Shown piece after piece: positions 1 to 10,194 of a stretch of DNA of 64,000 nucleotides (position 1 is its first letter; every line of letters starts with the position of its first letter). The notes below the pieces were generated by a model that worked only from the letters and a program-made list of their open reading frames with translations, searched no databases and was not told the DNA's origin. A program made the translations under genes and the position numbers. Where the stretch lies: contig JANVFP010000022.1 of NCBI GenBank assembly GCA_027919835.1, forward strand, positions 124,001 to 188,000, given 5' to 3'. This DNA comes from Lentinula raphanica (taxonomy: Eukaryota > Basidiomycota > Agaricomycetes > Agaricales > Omphalotaceae).

Positions 1-41
1 GTTCTTTGCCTTCATCGTTGACCAAGTAGCGTAGCGGCGGA

Positions 42-3000
42 ATGCTCGATCCTTCGTCGACGGCCCCTCCCCCGGATCAACTTTTACAACCTCCCCCAAA
101 ACAAAAACGGTCGAGTGTCGCTTGTAGACGTTGTCGAAGACTTCGAGCAAAATGTGTAAAGGAAGAGAGAGACGGTGGGCTTTGTAGAGGTTGTATCGAC
201 GCTGGTGTTCCGAATGAGTGCGAGTTTCTACCTCGAGGTATGAGTGCAATCGACAGAGCAGTGAGTATAACATCTTGCTTTTGGTTTTTGTGTACTGACA
301 AAGTTCAAGCCTCGCCCTGCTCAACGTCGCAAGCGACAGCGTCGAGACGTTTCTCCTGATCAGTATGTTTTTTTTTCATCCCCCTGAGAACAATATCATC
401 ATGGATTGTATATCCAGTGTTCCTCGTCTGTCGTCTCCTTGTACATATCTATGTTGATGTTGATTGGTATGCACTGCGCCCTCTGTCTTGTTCGAGCTGT
501 GTCGCTGAACGTCGTACAAGTCTCCTAGCCTTTCCTCAAGTCCACGCTGTCGTAAACGGTATCTGTTCATGCTGTCATCAATCTGTTCCTGCTGTTTTGG
601 GTCCAATTCCGACTGCTCAGGCAGTTCCGCCCACTGCGATTGAGGATCTGTGCGTTTTTCCCTCATACTGTCATCTTGCCTCCTAGTAAAACTTTGATCA
701 CAGCTTGCCTCCCCAAGACGAACTCGTCGATGCTTGTGAATGGTTCTTTGGCACCTACTTCCAGCTTGGCTTCCTTCACAAACCCACGTTCATGCACACA
801 TTGATCACCTCCCCTCAATCCATCAGCACGTTCCTTCTGCTTTCTATGCTTTCCATATCTGCCCGGTTTTCACCTCGGTTGATCGAAAGATATGGATCGG
901 GAGCCGCTGCCGCTGATGTCTTTGCTCGCCAGGCTCATAAGCTTGCTGGCGACGAGCTTTCTGGTGCAGCAACACTCGATAGGGCTCAAGCGTTCTTCTT
1001 GTGTAGCATTTGGAGCTGGGGTAGTGGTTATCGAGACCGTTCGTGGGTATGTACCATAGTTTATATGCCCAGATGACTTGATTCACTCAATTCTCGGTTC
1101 ATAGATTTTCTTGGGGGTCGCAGCACGAAGTAAGATTTCACATATTACATAGCATTGTACTTGATTTGTCTTATCGACGTTTTCAGTGGCTTCTATCCTC
1201 AAACTTTCCCAAGAATCTTCGTACAATCTGACTCCTGATGCAAGTGTGGAATCAGTGATTAGCGCAGAGGTGTCCCGTCGAACGTGGTGGATGATCTTCA
1301 GCAAGTGTTTCTCCCTCTATACCTGCTCTCGTCATTCATCAAACGTTTTTCAGTGAGTGATAATCTTCTCAGCTCAGGTTGTGGCCGGCCCGTTGCATTT
1401 GACTTGGACCAGGTCACTATCCCTCTTCCTCTTGACGAGGATTACTTTTCTTTTGGTTATCAAGGACCTACGACCGTTCTTCCCGGTACGAACGCCGAAG
1501 CGAGGTTACGTCCATTACATCAAACTCCCTTCACTGCACCACAGATTGATCCTCAGCTTCAATCTCAGCCTCACCCTCCCTCGTCCGAATCGCCCTCCAA
1601 CACGAATTCGAACGAAACAGGCGAGCGCTCGTTGTATGGGAATCTCATCACCATAGCCGACATTTGGGCACGTGTGGCCAGGAGTGCGTTGGTACGATCC
1701 CAACCATCGGGTACTCCCGCCCCTCGATCTGCTACAGTGGCGCCTTGGCATCCGGAGAGTGACTATGCTATCATCAAAGAGCTCGAGGTTTGGGAGGGTT
1801 CGCTCGGTCCTCGACAGACATGGAGCATGAGCAATCTCCTTGCATACCAGTCTAAGAATTTGGATATGGTAAGCTGGTTTTTCTCGTCATCTTATATTCG
1901 TGAGTCACACTAATGCCCATACCATAGGGTTTCAGAGGTATATTCCTGTTCATGCACCTCGCTCATATCGTCATGCGGCGATCTTATCTGCCCATGTTGG
2001 CACATGATGTGCAGAACGGCCAATCATCCTCGATTCGAAACACATTCGGTGATGGGCAGCCTCAGTCCCCACCGGCTCGTTTCTGGGAGATGATGGTCCA
2101 TGATATGTTTGCACATGCAATCAAAGCGATCGAACTTGTCAAAAGCTGGGTTCCTACTAGACCTTTTTCTAGAGGATGTACGCCTATGATGGTGAGTTGC
2201 TTGATATCTCCGTGTATCCGCAGGAATTATATCGTTCGCCTAATAGGGCTTCTCGTTATTCATGGCTGGGTCTGTCTTGGCATACTTGCGAAAGTGGAAA
2301 TGGCGTACGCCTTGTTCCTTTCTCTCGTCGGTTCACTCTGACGCTTCCTTCAAGTTTGTCCCAGTCTCTATCCCTTCACGGGACCCGCGATACAAAATGC
2401 CCTTGACATGATCGCAGATATAGCCATTGTATGGCCCCATATGGGTTCCCAATGGCACGCCGCTCTCTCTCAGACGGCTGCAGAACTAGGACCTCCTGAT
2501 TCGATGTCACCCAACGGGCAACACAATCGTGGAGTCGAGGGACTCGGTCGTGCTGCCGAAGAAGATCTCATCGCTGACCAACGAGAGGGGATGTACCGCC
2601 ACAAGAGCATGGAGGCCATCGAGGAAAAAGCTAAGCAGCAACAGGAGGTACGTTTTCTGCCAGTCTGATTATTGTTTGTCGTACGTTGTTAATCGGTTCG
2701 AGCAGCAAACTTCCCCTCATCCATCTCCTTCCAACATCAATGGTCTGCTTAACCATCGGGACGTCGACCTCCCTCGTCCTGGCGCAAGTCGAACCCGATC
2801 CGAGTCGGCGTCCTCCGTTCAAAACACAAACCAAAGTAACGATACACATATGCTGTATTCCCTTGCGACGGCAGCTTCTATGGATCAGAAGATGGAACCG
2901 GGGACCTCCCTCCCTCCGCCGCCCATACCGTCTCCAACGTCGACTTCTGCTCCGGCAACAAACGGGTATCATGCTGGACACACAGCACAAGCTCTCGCTG

Positions 3001-3143
3001 TCATCCCTCCCTTCCTTTCCACGGAAAACGGCCAAAGCTCCGTACCGATGGATTGGACCAACTTCCAGACCGATATCGCTACCATTCTGCAGAATGACTT
3101 GAGTAGTCATCTGGAACAGGGTGGGAACGGTTGGGCGTTTTAA
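42..3143 (+). CDS. Zn(II)2Cys6 fungal transcription factor
   Basis: Nuclear DNA-binding regulator of the Gal4 type. The N-terminus carries a zinc cluster with spacing C-x2-C-x6-C-x9-C-x2-C-x8-C (starting SSVACRRCRRLRAKC, about residues 24-60), followed by a basic stretch (QRRKRQRR). From about 704 the spliced exons encode the fungal-specific transcription factor domain (DELVDACEWFFGTYF, then FLHKPTF), which is the usual middle homology region. The C-terminal part is Ser/Pro-rich and ends NGWAF. There are about nine introns; the first (261-303, GTGAGT donor) keeps frame between the zinc cluster and the basic stretch. Exons between about 363 and 703 could not be resolved because every plus frame I tried meets a stop, so the linker is uncertain. 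The target genes cannot be inferred from sequence. The family call is firm; exact exon borders are not. Confidence 0.9.
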
Positions 3144-4659
3144 CTTTTGAACGATACAGCTCAAGTGCTGTGACCTCCCCGCATAATGCGGAGAGTGATT
3201 TAATTTTGATTAGTTAACTTGCGCTTTAACTGTGGTTCGTTATGAACCATGTCTTGGTTTTCTTCTTCTTCTTTTACTGCTTGTGATGCTGTACGTTGAT
3301 ATTTTCGTGTACAGATCCCTGGGTTCATGCGTACTAAGCGTGTACCAGGCGTGTAACATTGATTTTTTTGACTACAATGTATGTTGATGCATACTCCTGG
3401 GTCAAACGGAAAGGCGCTGAGAAAGGTGATGGTGGATACGCCCTCTCTCTGCGCCTCCAAAGCCTCATGTTGTTACATCGTGAACTTTGTCTCTCTCTGA
3501 TGATCACTGTATGTATACTTGATTTCGACCTCTAGGTTGTTGGCGCAATGCAAGTTGTCCTGAAACCCTTGAATGTAACTGAGAGGGTTGTACCCAGTGA
3601 GTGCCATTCAACTGTTCACTAGTAAATGGGCGAATAATGACGAATTTGAGCACAAAGTTCCAGAAAGTCCCCCCCTCTCCTTGTACATTATCGGAATGAT
3701 CTAAATCTGCATGAATACAGCTTAACAGATTAGATCGATTCAAAATCATCTCCTCACGAAATGGGTTCAGGTCAACCAGTACTTCGGGCATATAGTAGAA
3801 TCTAAGGTATGATATATGATGGTTGTTAGAGCCCCGCATTTTGGCCTATAATCTGACACTATTCAAGTGATTAATTCTCGGATTCACGTTTGAATCGCAC
3901 GCCCTCCTCCTCATGGCTTGCTGATATGCAAAGGCCTACTATCTGTGGACCCGGAATTGTTGAGATTCGTCATGCAAGAATTCGGAGACAATGGACGGAC
4001 GAGATTGTGAAAAATAACCAGAAGAGGTATGCTTTAAGTCTGCATGGCATTGTCCCCCTGAGGCCGACCTACTAGAGGACTGAAAAATTCTTCCCAATGA
4101 CGAATCTCAGGAGAGGTTTTTTTCATGACATAGCGTAAGGTTCCGAATTTTGAGAGCCTGGAGAGACTCGCTTTCAACAACTTTCTCCGAGTCGAACAAG
4201 CGCTGAGACACGATTCCAGTGATTATCATGTTGGGTATTCCGGCGTGATAAATTCAGGATTCGAATTGCCAGAGATGGTGTTCTCTGGTGTTCTTCTTTG
4301 CTTGCTGCGGAGCGCCTGAGGCTAACTGATACTTCAAGGTACCGATTTCAGAAGTTGGAGGCCGAGTTGAAGGAGCGGAATAAGATTCATCAAACTGAGT
4401 TCATGTTAAGTATGATCATTCAACAAGTTCCTTCAGTATTGAATATTTATCATTCACCGGTACCATCATCCATGCGTCTACCAGCAGCCTCGAGGGAGAC
4501 ACATCGGACGGTAAGTACTAATGGCATCCACTTTGAGGTTTGGTGCAGCTATGCCAAGAATGAACTCAATGATGGCAAAGTTAACGGACTGGCTGGCATG
4601 ATAGTACTATATAACAAGGACCCTTCGTATGTCGAAGATATTCTGCTTTCTCCTTAACT
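3144..4659. other. Intergenic region upstream of the HeLo gene pair
   Basis: No supported gene. Open frames exist on both strands (for example 4298-4657 plus, 119 codons), but they show no recognisable domain and no coherent splicing. A TATA-like tract (tactatataaca, about 4606-4617) lies about 45 bases before the ATG at 4660 and may serve the first HeLo gene. Confidence 0.6.
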
Positions 4660-5676
4660 ATGACTAACCCAATGTCAGCTATCAGCCTTGTGACAAACAC
4701 ATTCTCCATGGCTCTGTCTGCATATACGCTGTTCAGGAAAGCTGTTGCATTTCCGGACAGTGTCAAGAAGCTAGAAGTGGAATTGCAGGTAGAACATGCT
4801 CGACTGCGACTCTGGGGGAAGAACTCCGGTTTGATAAGCGGAGATCGTCGAGCCCCTCCGAGTTCCCTGAAATTCGAACCATCTGATCGCGACGTGATAT
4901 GTGGTGTACTGAAGAACCTGTCGATGCTTTTCCAGGACACTACGAAACTACGGGAACAGTTTGGGCTCATCCAGATGCCAAACGATCCCCCGAAAATTTC
5001 AGCGGCCTTGCAGACACAAGGGTCATCCATTGCGAAGCTTCAAAGCAGTGCTACGAAGCTTCGTCGTCGTGGTTCTTCGGTTGCTCTGCCGTTGTATCTA
5101 ACGGTAGCACCTGCGATGCCACATCCAGAACAGAACATGATCTCGAAGACCGGTGAACCTGTGACTTCTCTGAAGCGTCGGCTTCAGTGGGCTATCTCAT
5201 CCCAGTCCCAATTCGAGCTCCTCATCAAAGAAATTCGCAAATTCATAAATAGCTTGGAAAAGCTTCTCCGAGCATCCCAACATCAGGGTACTACTCGTAC
5301 TCCTGGGACGCTCCCACAAAGCAGTGGCTCGAGTAGAGAAGGACACTGTGTAGCGCACTGCACACATATCCAGACTCTTAACGTGTACCAGTGCACACAT
5401 GCCACTTCCCCGGGGCACAGGACTCAAATGCCTAGTAGACCCGTGGCGGTCACCAAAGCGCATGATAGCGGCCATGAAAAATCATCCAAACAGCCCCCCG
5501 TAGTACCCAGGAGTACAACAGATTCTCCCTTCCTTCCCAAGCATCAGTCTTGCAAAGGGGGCGGATCCGGTGAACGATGGGCAACCAAAAGCGGTGCCCG
5601 TGCTGTTGGTTGCCCAAAACTCACGCGAGTACAGCGGAAACGAAGCCCCCCTCTTGCCAAGTCAGCTCCTGCTTAA
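4660..5676 (+). CDS. HeLo-domain protein, C-terminally truncated paralogue (copy 1)
   Basis: A 338-codon single-exon frame. Residues 1 to about 208 form a HeLo (prion-inhibition and propagation) domain, beginning MTNPMSAISLVTNTFSMALS. It aligns closely with the gene at 6853-9510: LFRKAVAFPDS, LRLWGKNSGL, VLKNLSMLFQDTTKLRE and RRLQWAISSQSQFELLI all have counterparts. HeLo is the membrane-active domain of HET-S and is related to the MLKL four-helix bundle. After LLRASQ (about 5280) the similarity stops. The last ~130 residues are a basic, Ser/Pro-rich tail unlike the kinase-like half of copy 2, and may be newly acquired or non-homologous readthrough sequence. The short untranslated stretch before the ATG resembles that of copy 2. 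It could be a HeLo-only protein or a decaying gene. Confidence 0.75.
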   Translation: MTNPMSAISLVTNTFSMALSAYTLFRKAVAFPDSVKKLEVELQVEHARLRLWGKNSGLISGDRRAPPSSLKFEPSDRDVICGVLKNLSMLFQDTTKLREQFGLIQMPNDPPKISAALQTQGSSIAKLQSSATKLRRRGSSVALPLYLTVAPAMPHPEQNMISKTGEPVTSLKRRLQWAISSQSQFELLIKEIRKFINSLEKLLRASQHQGTTRTPGTLPQSSGSSREGHCVAHCTHIQTLNVYQCTHATSPGHRTQMPSRPVAVTKAHDSGHEKSSKQPPVVPRSTTDSPFLPKHQSCKGGGSGERWATKSGARAVGCPKLTRVQRKRSPPLAKSAPA

Positions 5677-6852
5677 TTATGAGTTGACCCGCGGCGATCG
5701 ACGGTCCTCATAATCTGAAGCAACTGACTCTTATGCACAACTTGTTCTTATACCTATTTCGGCTGCACTTGACGGTATATCGACTCGGGTTCTCACCATT
5801 TACATTTTGCTTTCCGAATCGCTGTAGCCACTGCCAGGACCATGGAAATGTTGAATGTTTTCGTCTACCTGAAACACCTTCCATGCCACTGGGAGCATTA
5901 TCAGTTTCCCTTGATTGTCTGTGACATCTTGCGGTTCCCCCTGGTCCACTGGTCCGATACTATAGCCCGATATCTTACTCAAGTTCTACCCATTATGCCC
6001 CAATCGCTTTCAGCTTCGTGCTCTTTGTTCAGCCTTCCCACTGCGAATCACTACAGGAATTCCGAGAGGCCCAAGGATATTCAGCCCTAATACCGGATCG
6101 CCTTTACTGTTTGTAACCCCCTGCTGTGCACAATCCCTCATCAATGTCTACTTGTCTCCACCCTTCCCAATATAGATCATGACCAAGCTGCCCTGCGGGG
6201 AGGCTTTCCAACCTTTCGGCGTATTATGTTCCTTCACGAACTGTGATGATGTTCCTGGAAATTCATGGAAATGTCATATTATCCCTCGAATCCATTCCAC
6301 TTCGAACGGCTTCGACCTCTTTTCCGAGTGCTTGCACTCACACCTCTCGACTCAATCAGACTCGTATATAACTAGTACCACTAGCACTCTTCTACTGTCA
6401 TGCCTAGTACTACTCACTCTGCTATGTACCAAATCCAGTAATTCCAGTTGATTTCGAACACTGAGCTACAATAATATGATTCCGAGTCGTTTTCATCTAC
6501 ATAACTGGAGCACGATGAGTAGAGATGCGAAGCAGTGGGAGTGGCAATGAGATAATTTAAGCGCTCGATGGCGCCTAAACGCAAACCCTTCCGGAATCCG
6601 AATACGGCATCGCCGAGCTCACTACTACTGCTCTCCTTTCTCTCGACGTCTTGGCCCAACATCAAACGCTGCGCAATGATCGCGACACAGCTTTGAAGAC
6701 TCAAAATGACCATTTCAGAGTTGTGCCTTACATGAAGGTTGTAAGTATATGTTTTATTCGGATCGTGTTCACCGGCACTGATACTGTTGACAGTAATACT
6801 TATTTAATGAGGATTGGCACGCAATCGAGCACATTCCGCCTTATCCCTAACC
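5677..6852. other. Spacer between the two HeLo genes
   Basis: About 1.2 kb without a supported gene. I found no remnant of the kinase-like half that copy 1 lacks. Only short open frames with no domain are present. The promoter of copy 2 must lie here. Confidence 0.6.
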
Positions 6853-9510
6853 ATGACCGACCCAATATCAGCTATCAGCTTTGCGGCAGAGATGTTTTCT
6901 ATGGCTTTGGATGCCTACAAGCTCTTCAGGAAAGCCTTAGCGTTTCCGGACAGCGCTGAAAAGCTCGTTCTAAGATTGAAGGTGGAATATGTTCGATTAC
7001 AGCTTTGGGGCAGGAATTACGAGTCCGGAATGAAATGAAGGAATCGTCCTATAGCCCGTTTGGCGTGGGAAAGCTGTCAAACTTCGCCCAATTTGGACAA
7101 TGAAAAATCACCTTATTGGGATTTTTTCGCCCAATTTGGACTTTATCACGTTACTTGTATCTGCGTGACTCTATGACTCATTCTGTTTTCTTTTGCCTTT
7201 CCGATTCTAAATCCGACTTCAACGTTCAACGTTCAACATAACTCTTGCATCCTTCAAATCACACTGCTCGACAGTGCTTTCTCTGACAGTCTCTTGCCTG
7301 CTAGGAAATTTACTATGGTTTCCCCACAACTTGGCCTGATGTCCAGAGTGCATTCATGTGTAAACCATCTCTTCAAACAGATTGCACCATCTCTCCTGGC
7401 ACCCCCATCTCTTTGCTACATTAGTTCTCTCAAATTCTAAACTTCAATATCTCCATCACTGATCAAGATATCCTGATCTGCCCAGACATAGCTCAAATAT
7501 TTAAATATTCAAGTCACCATTGAAATCTCCATCTCTCAATATCTTGTTTGCTTGACACAGATGCCAATGCCAATGCTCTTGACTGTCCTTGCAATCTGGG
7601 AAGTGTAAATGGTCATTCAGCTTGGTTTGGAATATACAACTTACAGGATTAGGTTGCATCCAGGTTCAAATTCTGAGTCGCATTTCAGGGCTTCAAACAA
7701 AGGATCTCACAGGATGTTTTATTGAGAATCCAAGTGGACAGAAAATAACAGATAGAGTTGATAGTGTACATCTGAAGTTTAATGGAAACAATGACATTCC
7801 GGACGAGTACATGCCACGCGCGCAGCGCGATGGCCCACTTCCGCAAGTTCCGGTTTAGACCGAGGTCAACTCCCCCTCCAGTTCAGACCGTTTGAAGATC
7901 TGATACTCAATGTGTTGAAAAGGTTGACGATGCTTTTCCAGGATAGCACAAACCTTCGGAAAAAGTATGGATTGTTGCCGGTGGACGAATTGCCAGATAG
8001 TACCCCGAACAATACCGGGCCCTCGAAGACGCAAAGGACTGCATCGTTCATGCGGATCAAGCAAGCTTGGAAGGGTGTTGCAAAACTAGAACGTGATGGG
8101 TCTCCTGCTCTGAAAGCAGCAACGCAGCCAGAAAAGAGTACAATTCAGGCCGAAAAACCTGATGTTTCTTTCCAGCGTCGGCTTCGATGGGCTATCTCCT
8201 CCCAATCACACTTCGAGCACCTCATTCTGGAGATCCGCGGCTTCACGGATAGCTTGAATAGTCTTCTTCGAGAATCTCAACAGCTTACCCTGTTGCATGA
8301 TTGGGGGAGAGTTCAACTCGCTATGCTGGCTGGAGTTGAAGACGCTGGCAGCTTGCAGTTGGTGCAGGCTACTACTGAAGGATATCGAGAGTGCGAGGAT
8401 ATCTTCGACATGGCTACTCGCAAAGCTATAGTGGTGGGGGATTCAGTCTACAATGGACTCTCTTCAGAATCTGTCAAGGGACGGGTCGTCGGCAGTGATT
8501 ATGCTATACAGATGGTGCACAAAGCCGATTTTGACCTTTCAAGCGGCTTTCGCGACGTTTCGCGATGCCTTGCTCGCTATAAGAATGCTGTACCTCCATC
8601 AAACTTTGTTATCATCGAGAAGAAACGATATCCTGCCGAGCTCTCAGCTGAACATCGTGAATCACTGCGTGCTCGACTCAAAGCCCTCATTCATCTCCTA
8701 AACTCTTCCGATAGAGATCGGCAGAACCTTCCTCGGTGTTTGGGGTATTGGCACGAGCCTGAAGACTCTTGCTGGTGTCTTGTGTACGAGGTTCCCTCAT
8801 CCATTCCAGATAACGGCATCGTTCACGAGGTGGAATCACCGAATCACCTAAACACACTGCTGGATATCATCCGACACAATCCGGTAATTCGACCACCTCT
8901 AGAACATCGAATTCAGCTGGCCAGTGACATTGCTGGTGTCTTGTCCCGCCTTTTTGGAAGCCAATGGCTTCACAAAGGCATACGAAGTGATAACATCGTG
9001 TTTTGTGGAAGTCGAATCGATCAAGACGTGCTATCCAACTCACCGTTGATTCTCGGTTTCGAGTACTCCAGACGGTACACAGAACTTGCCAGTATCGACC
9101 TCGTTGACCTAGACCTCGCGCAGTCTCTGTATCGCCACCCCGAGTATCAGGGAAACGAACGAGATCGGAAGAAGTACCGGATCGCGTACGATGTCTATTC
9201 ATTTGGGCTCATGTTGGCAGAAATTGCATTGTGGACACCTGTGCTTGCGATATATCAGGAGCGATTGAAGAGGCATCGGGAAGAGCAGAGTCGATCCTTT
9301 CTTGAACCACAGGCGATGATTTTGAGAGAAGAAGTGATCAAGATAGTTGAGAGACAGCTAGCTTTCAAGATCGGACTGGGATATCGAGATGTCGTGCTTT
9401 GGTGTCTTAGGCAGACGCAAGCGAGCATGATAACTGACAAAGAGTTGGCTGCAGAGTTCTATTCGAAGGTGGTGGTACCGTTGGAAACTATATCCCGCAC
9501 GTTTCGATGA
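6853..9510 (+). CDS. HeLo-pseudokinase protein (MLKL-like architecture), interrupted by an insertion (copy 2)
   Basis: The N-terminal HeLo part (MTDPISAISFAAEMFSMALD to about 7017) continues in the same frame after an 831-bp insertion. The rest of HeLo (LKRLTMLFQDSTNLRKKYG, FQRRLRWAISSQSHFEHLI) leads into a kinase-like fold of about 300 residues. The fold lacks a glycine loop. A candidate strand-3 lysine is in VIIEKK (8608-8625). The catalytic loop reads HKGIRSDN at 8971, with Gly in place of the HRD aspartate. The DFG position reads GFE (9055-9063). A PE-type activation-segment end (YRHPEYQG) and the DVYSFGLML helix are present. It is therefore very likely catalytically dead. HeLo plus kinase-like proteins are known in fungi as presumed regulated cell-death effectors; no function is shown here. 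A stop in the insertion (7036) breaks translation unless the insertion is removed as an intron with the weak donor GTCCGG (7023). Confidence 0.8.
7018..7848. mobile_element. 831-bp insertion splitting the HeLo domain of copy 2
   Basis: Comparison with copy 1 (codons for N-S-G-L) places the breakpoints between the Asn codon at 7015-7017 and the Ser codon at 7849-7851, so the length is a multiple of three. A perfect 10-bp inverted repeat lies near its ends (gtccggaatg 7023-7032, cattccggac 7795-7804). Beyond the right arm is a GC-rich, hairpin-prone stretch (about 7811-7832). No transposase or helicase frame is visible, so it would be non-autonomous. It could be a short terminal-inverted-repeat element or a Helitron-type derivative. 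A clear target-site duplication is not visible beyond a T. Confidence 0.5.
7083..7141. repeat. 16-bp direct repeat in the insertion
   Basis: The motif ttcgcccaatttggac occurs at 7083-7098 and again at 7126-7141, a period of 43 bases. It lies in the left subterminal part of the insertion. Subterminal repeats of this kind are common transposase-binding sites, but no transposase is present to test that. Confidence 0.6.
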
Positions 9511-10194
9511 GTGGTATGAAAGGAAACGGGTTCGAATGGTCTGCTAGTGTTGCAATGTTGGACAAGTATCACATACCCCCATACTTGTATGTACTTCTGG
9601 AATCTATACACTTCTTGGACTTCAGTACATTGCAGTTGCGACCAGTGTGTCTGCACAATGCGAGGCATGAAATGGGCGCTTATCGGAAAGAGCACATAGC
9701 GCTAACGGAAATTGGAATCATCATCCTTTCTCCAACCATGATACGACAGCTTACCAGACTTGTACTGCAATCATATACAATCCAGCAGGCGGTAAACACA
9801 AGAAGACACGTCTGATCAGCAAGGTTATTGACGTTGGGCCTGATTTATAGTTTCATTGCAAGCCGACCTACACGTTTTTGTCGACAGTGCCTCTCCAAGC
9901 AATTGATTACCGAATGGCTTGTTATCAGTGGGATTTCGGTGCGCCTGCAATTCTCAATGGAAGCAGACATGTGGTCAGATTAAGCGTAGCAGGAAGAATG
10001 CACTCATGAAAGCGTTATATGAACGTGTACATCCTAAACGACACCGTTTGCCTCGCTGCAAAGTCGCAGATGATACCTCTTCAACGAACTTACACCTCGA
10101 CGCTGTAGACAGATAAGTAAACGGCCTCGTCGAGACCGAAATTCCCAAAACAATTCTCTCTTATCATCCTTAACGTGCTTCTTCGTCTATCGAA
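9511..10194. other. Intergenic region
   Basis: No supported gene. It contains the 3' flank of the HeLo-pseudokinase gene and the 5' flank of the membrane-protein gene at 10195. Confidence 0.6.

Noticed and set aside
376..666. 96-codon minus-strand frame inside the Zn2Cys6 gene
   Set aside because: It looks protein-like, but lies between the zinc cluster and the regulatory domain of a well-supported plus-strand gene and has no domain or promoter of its own.
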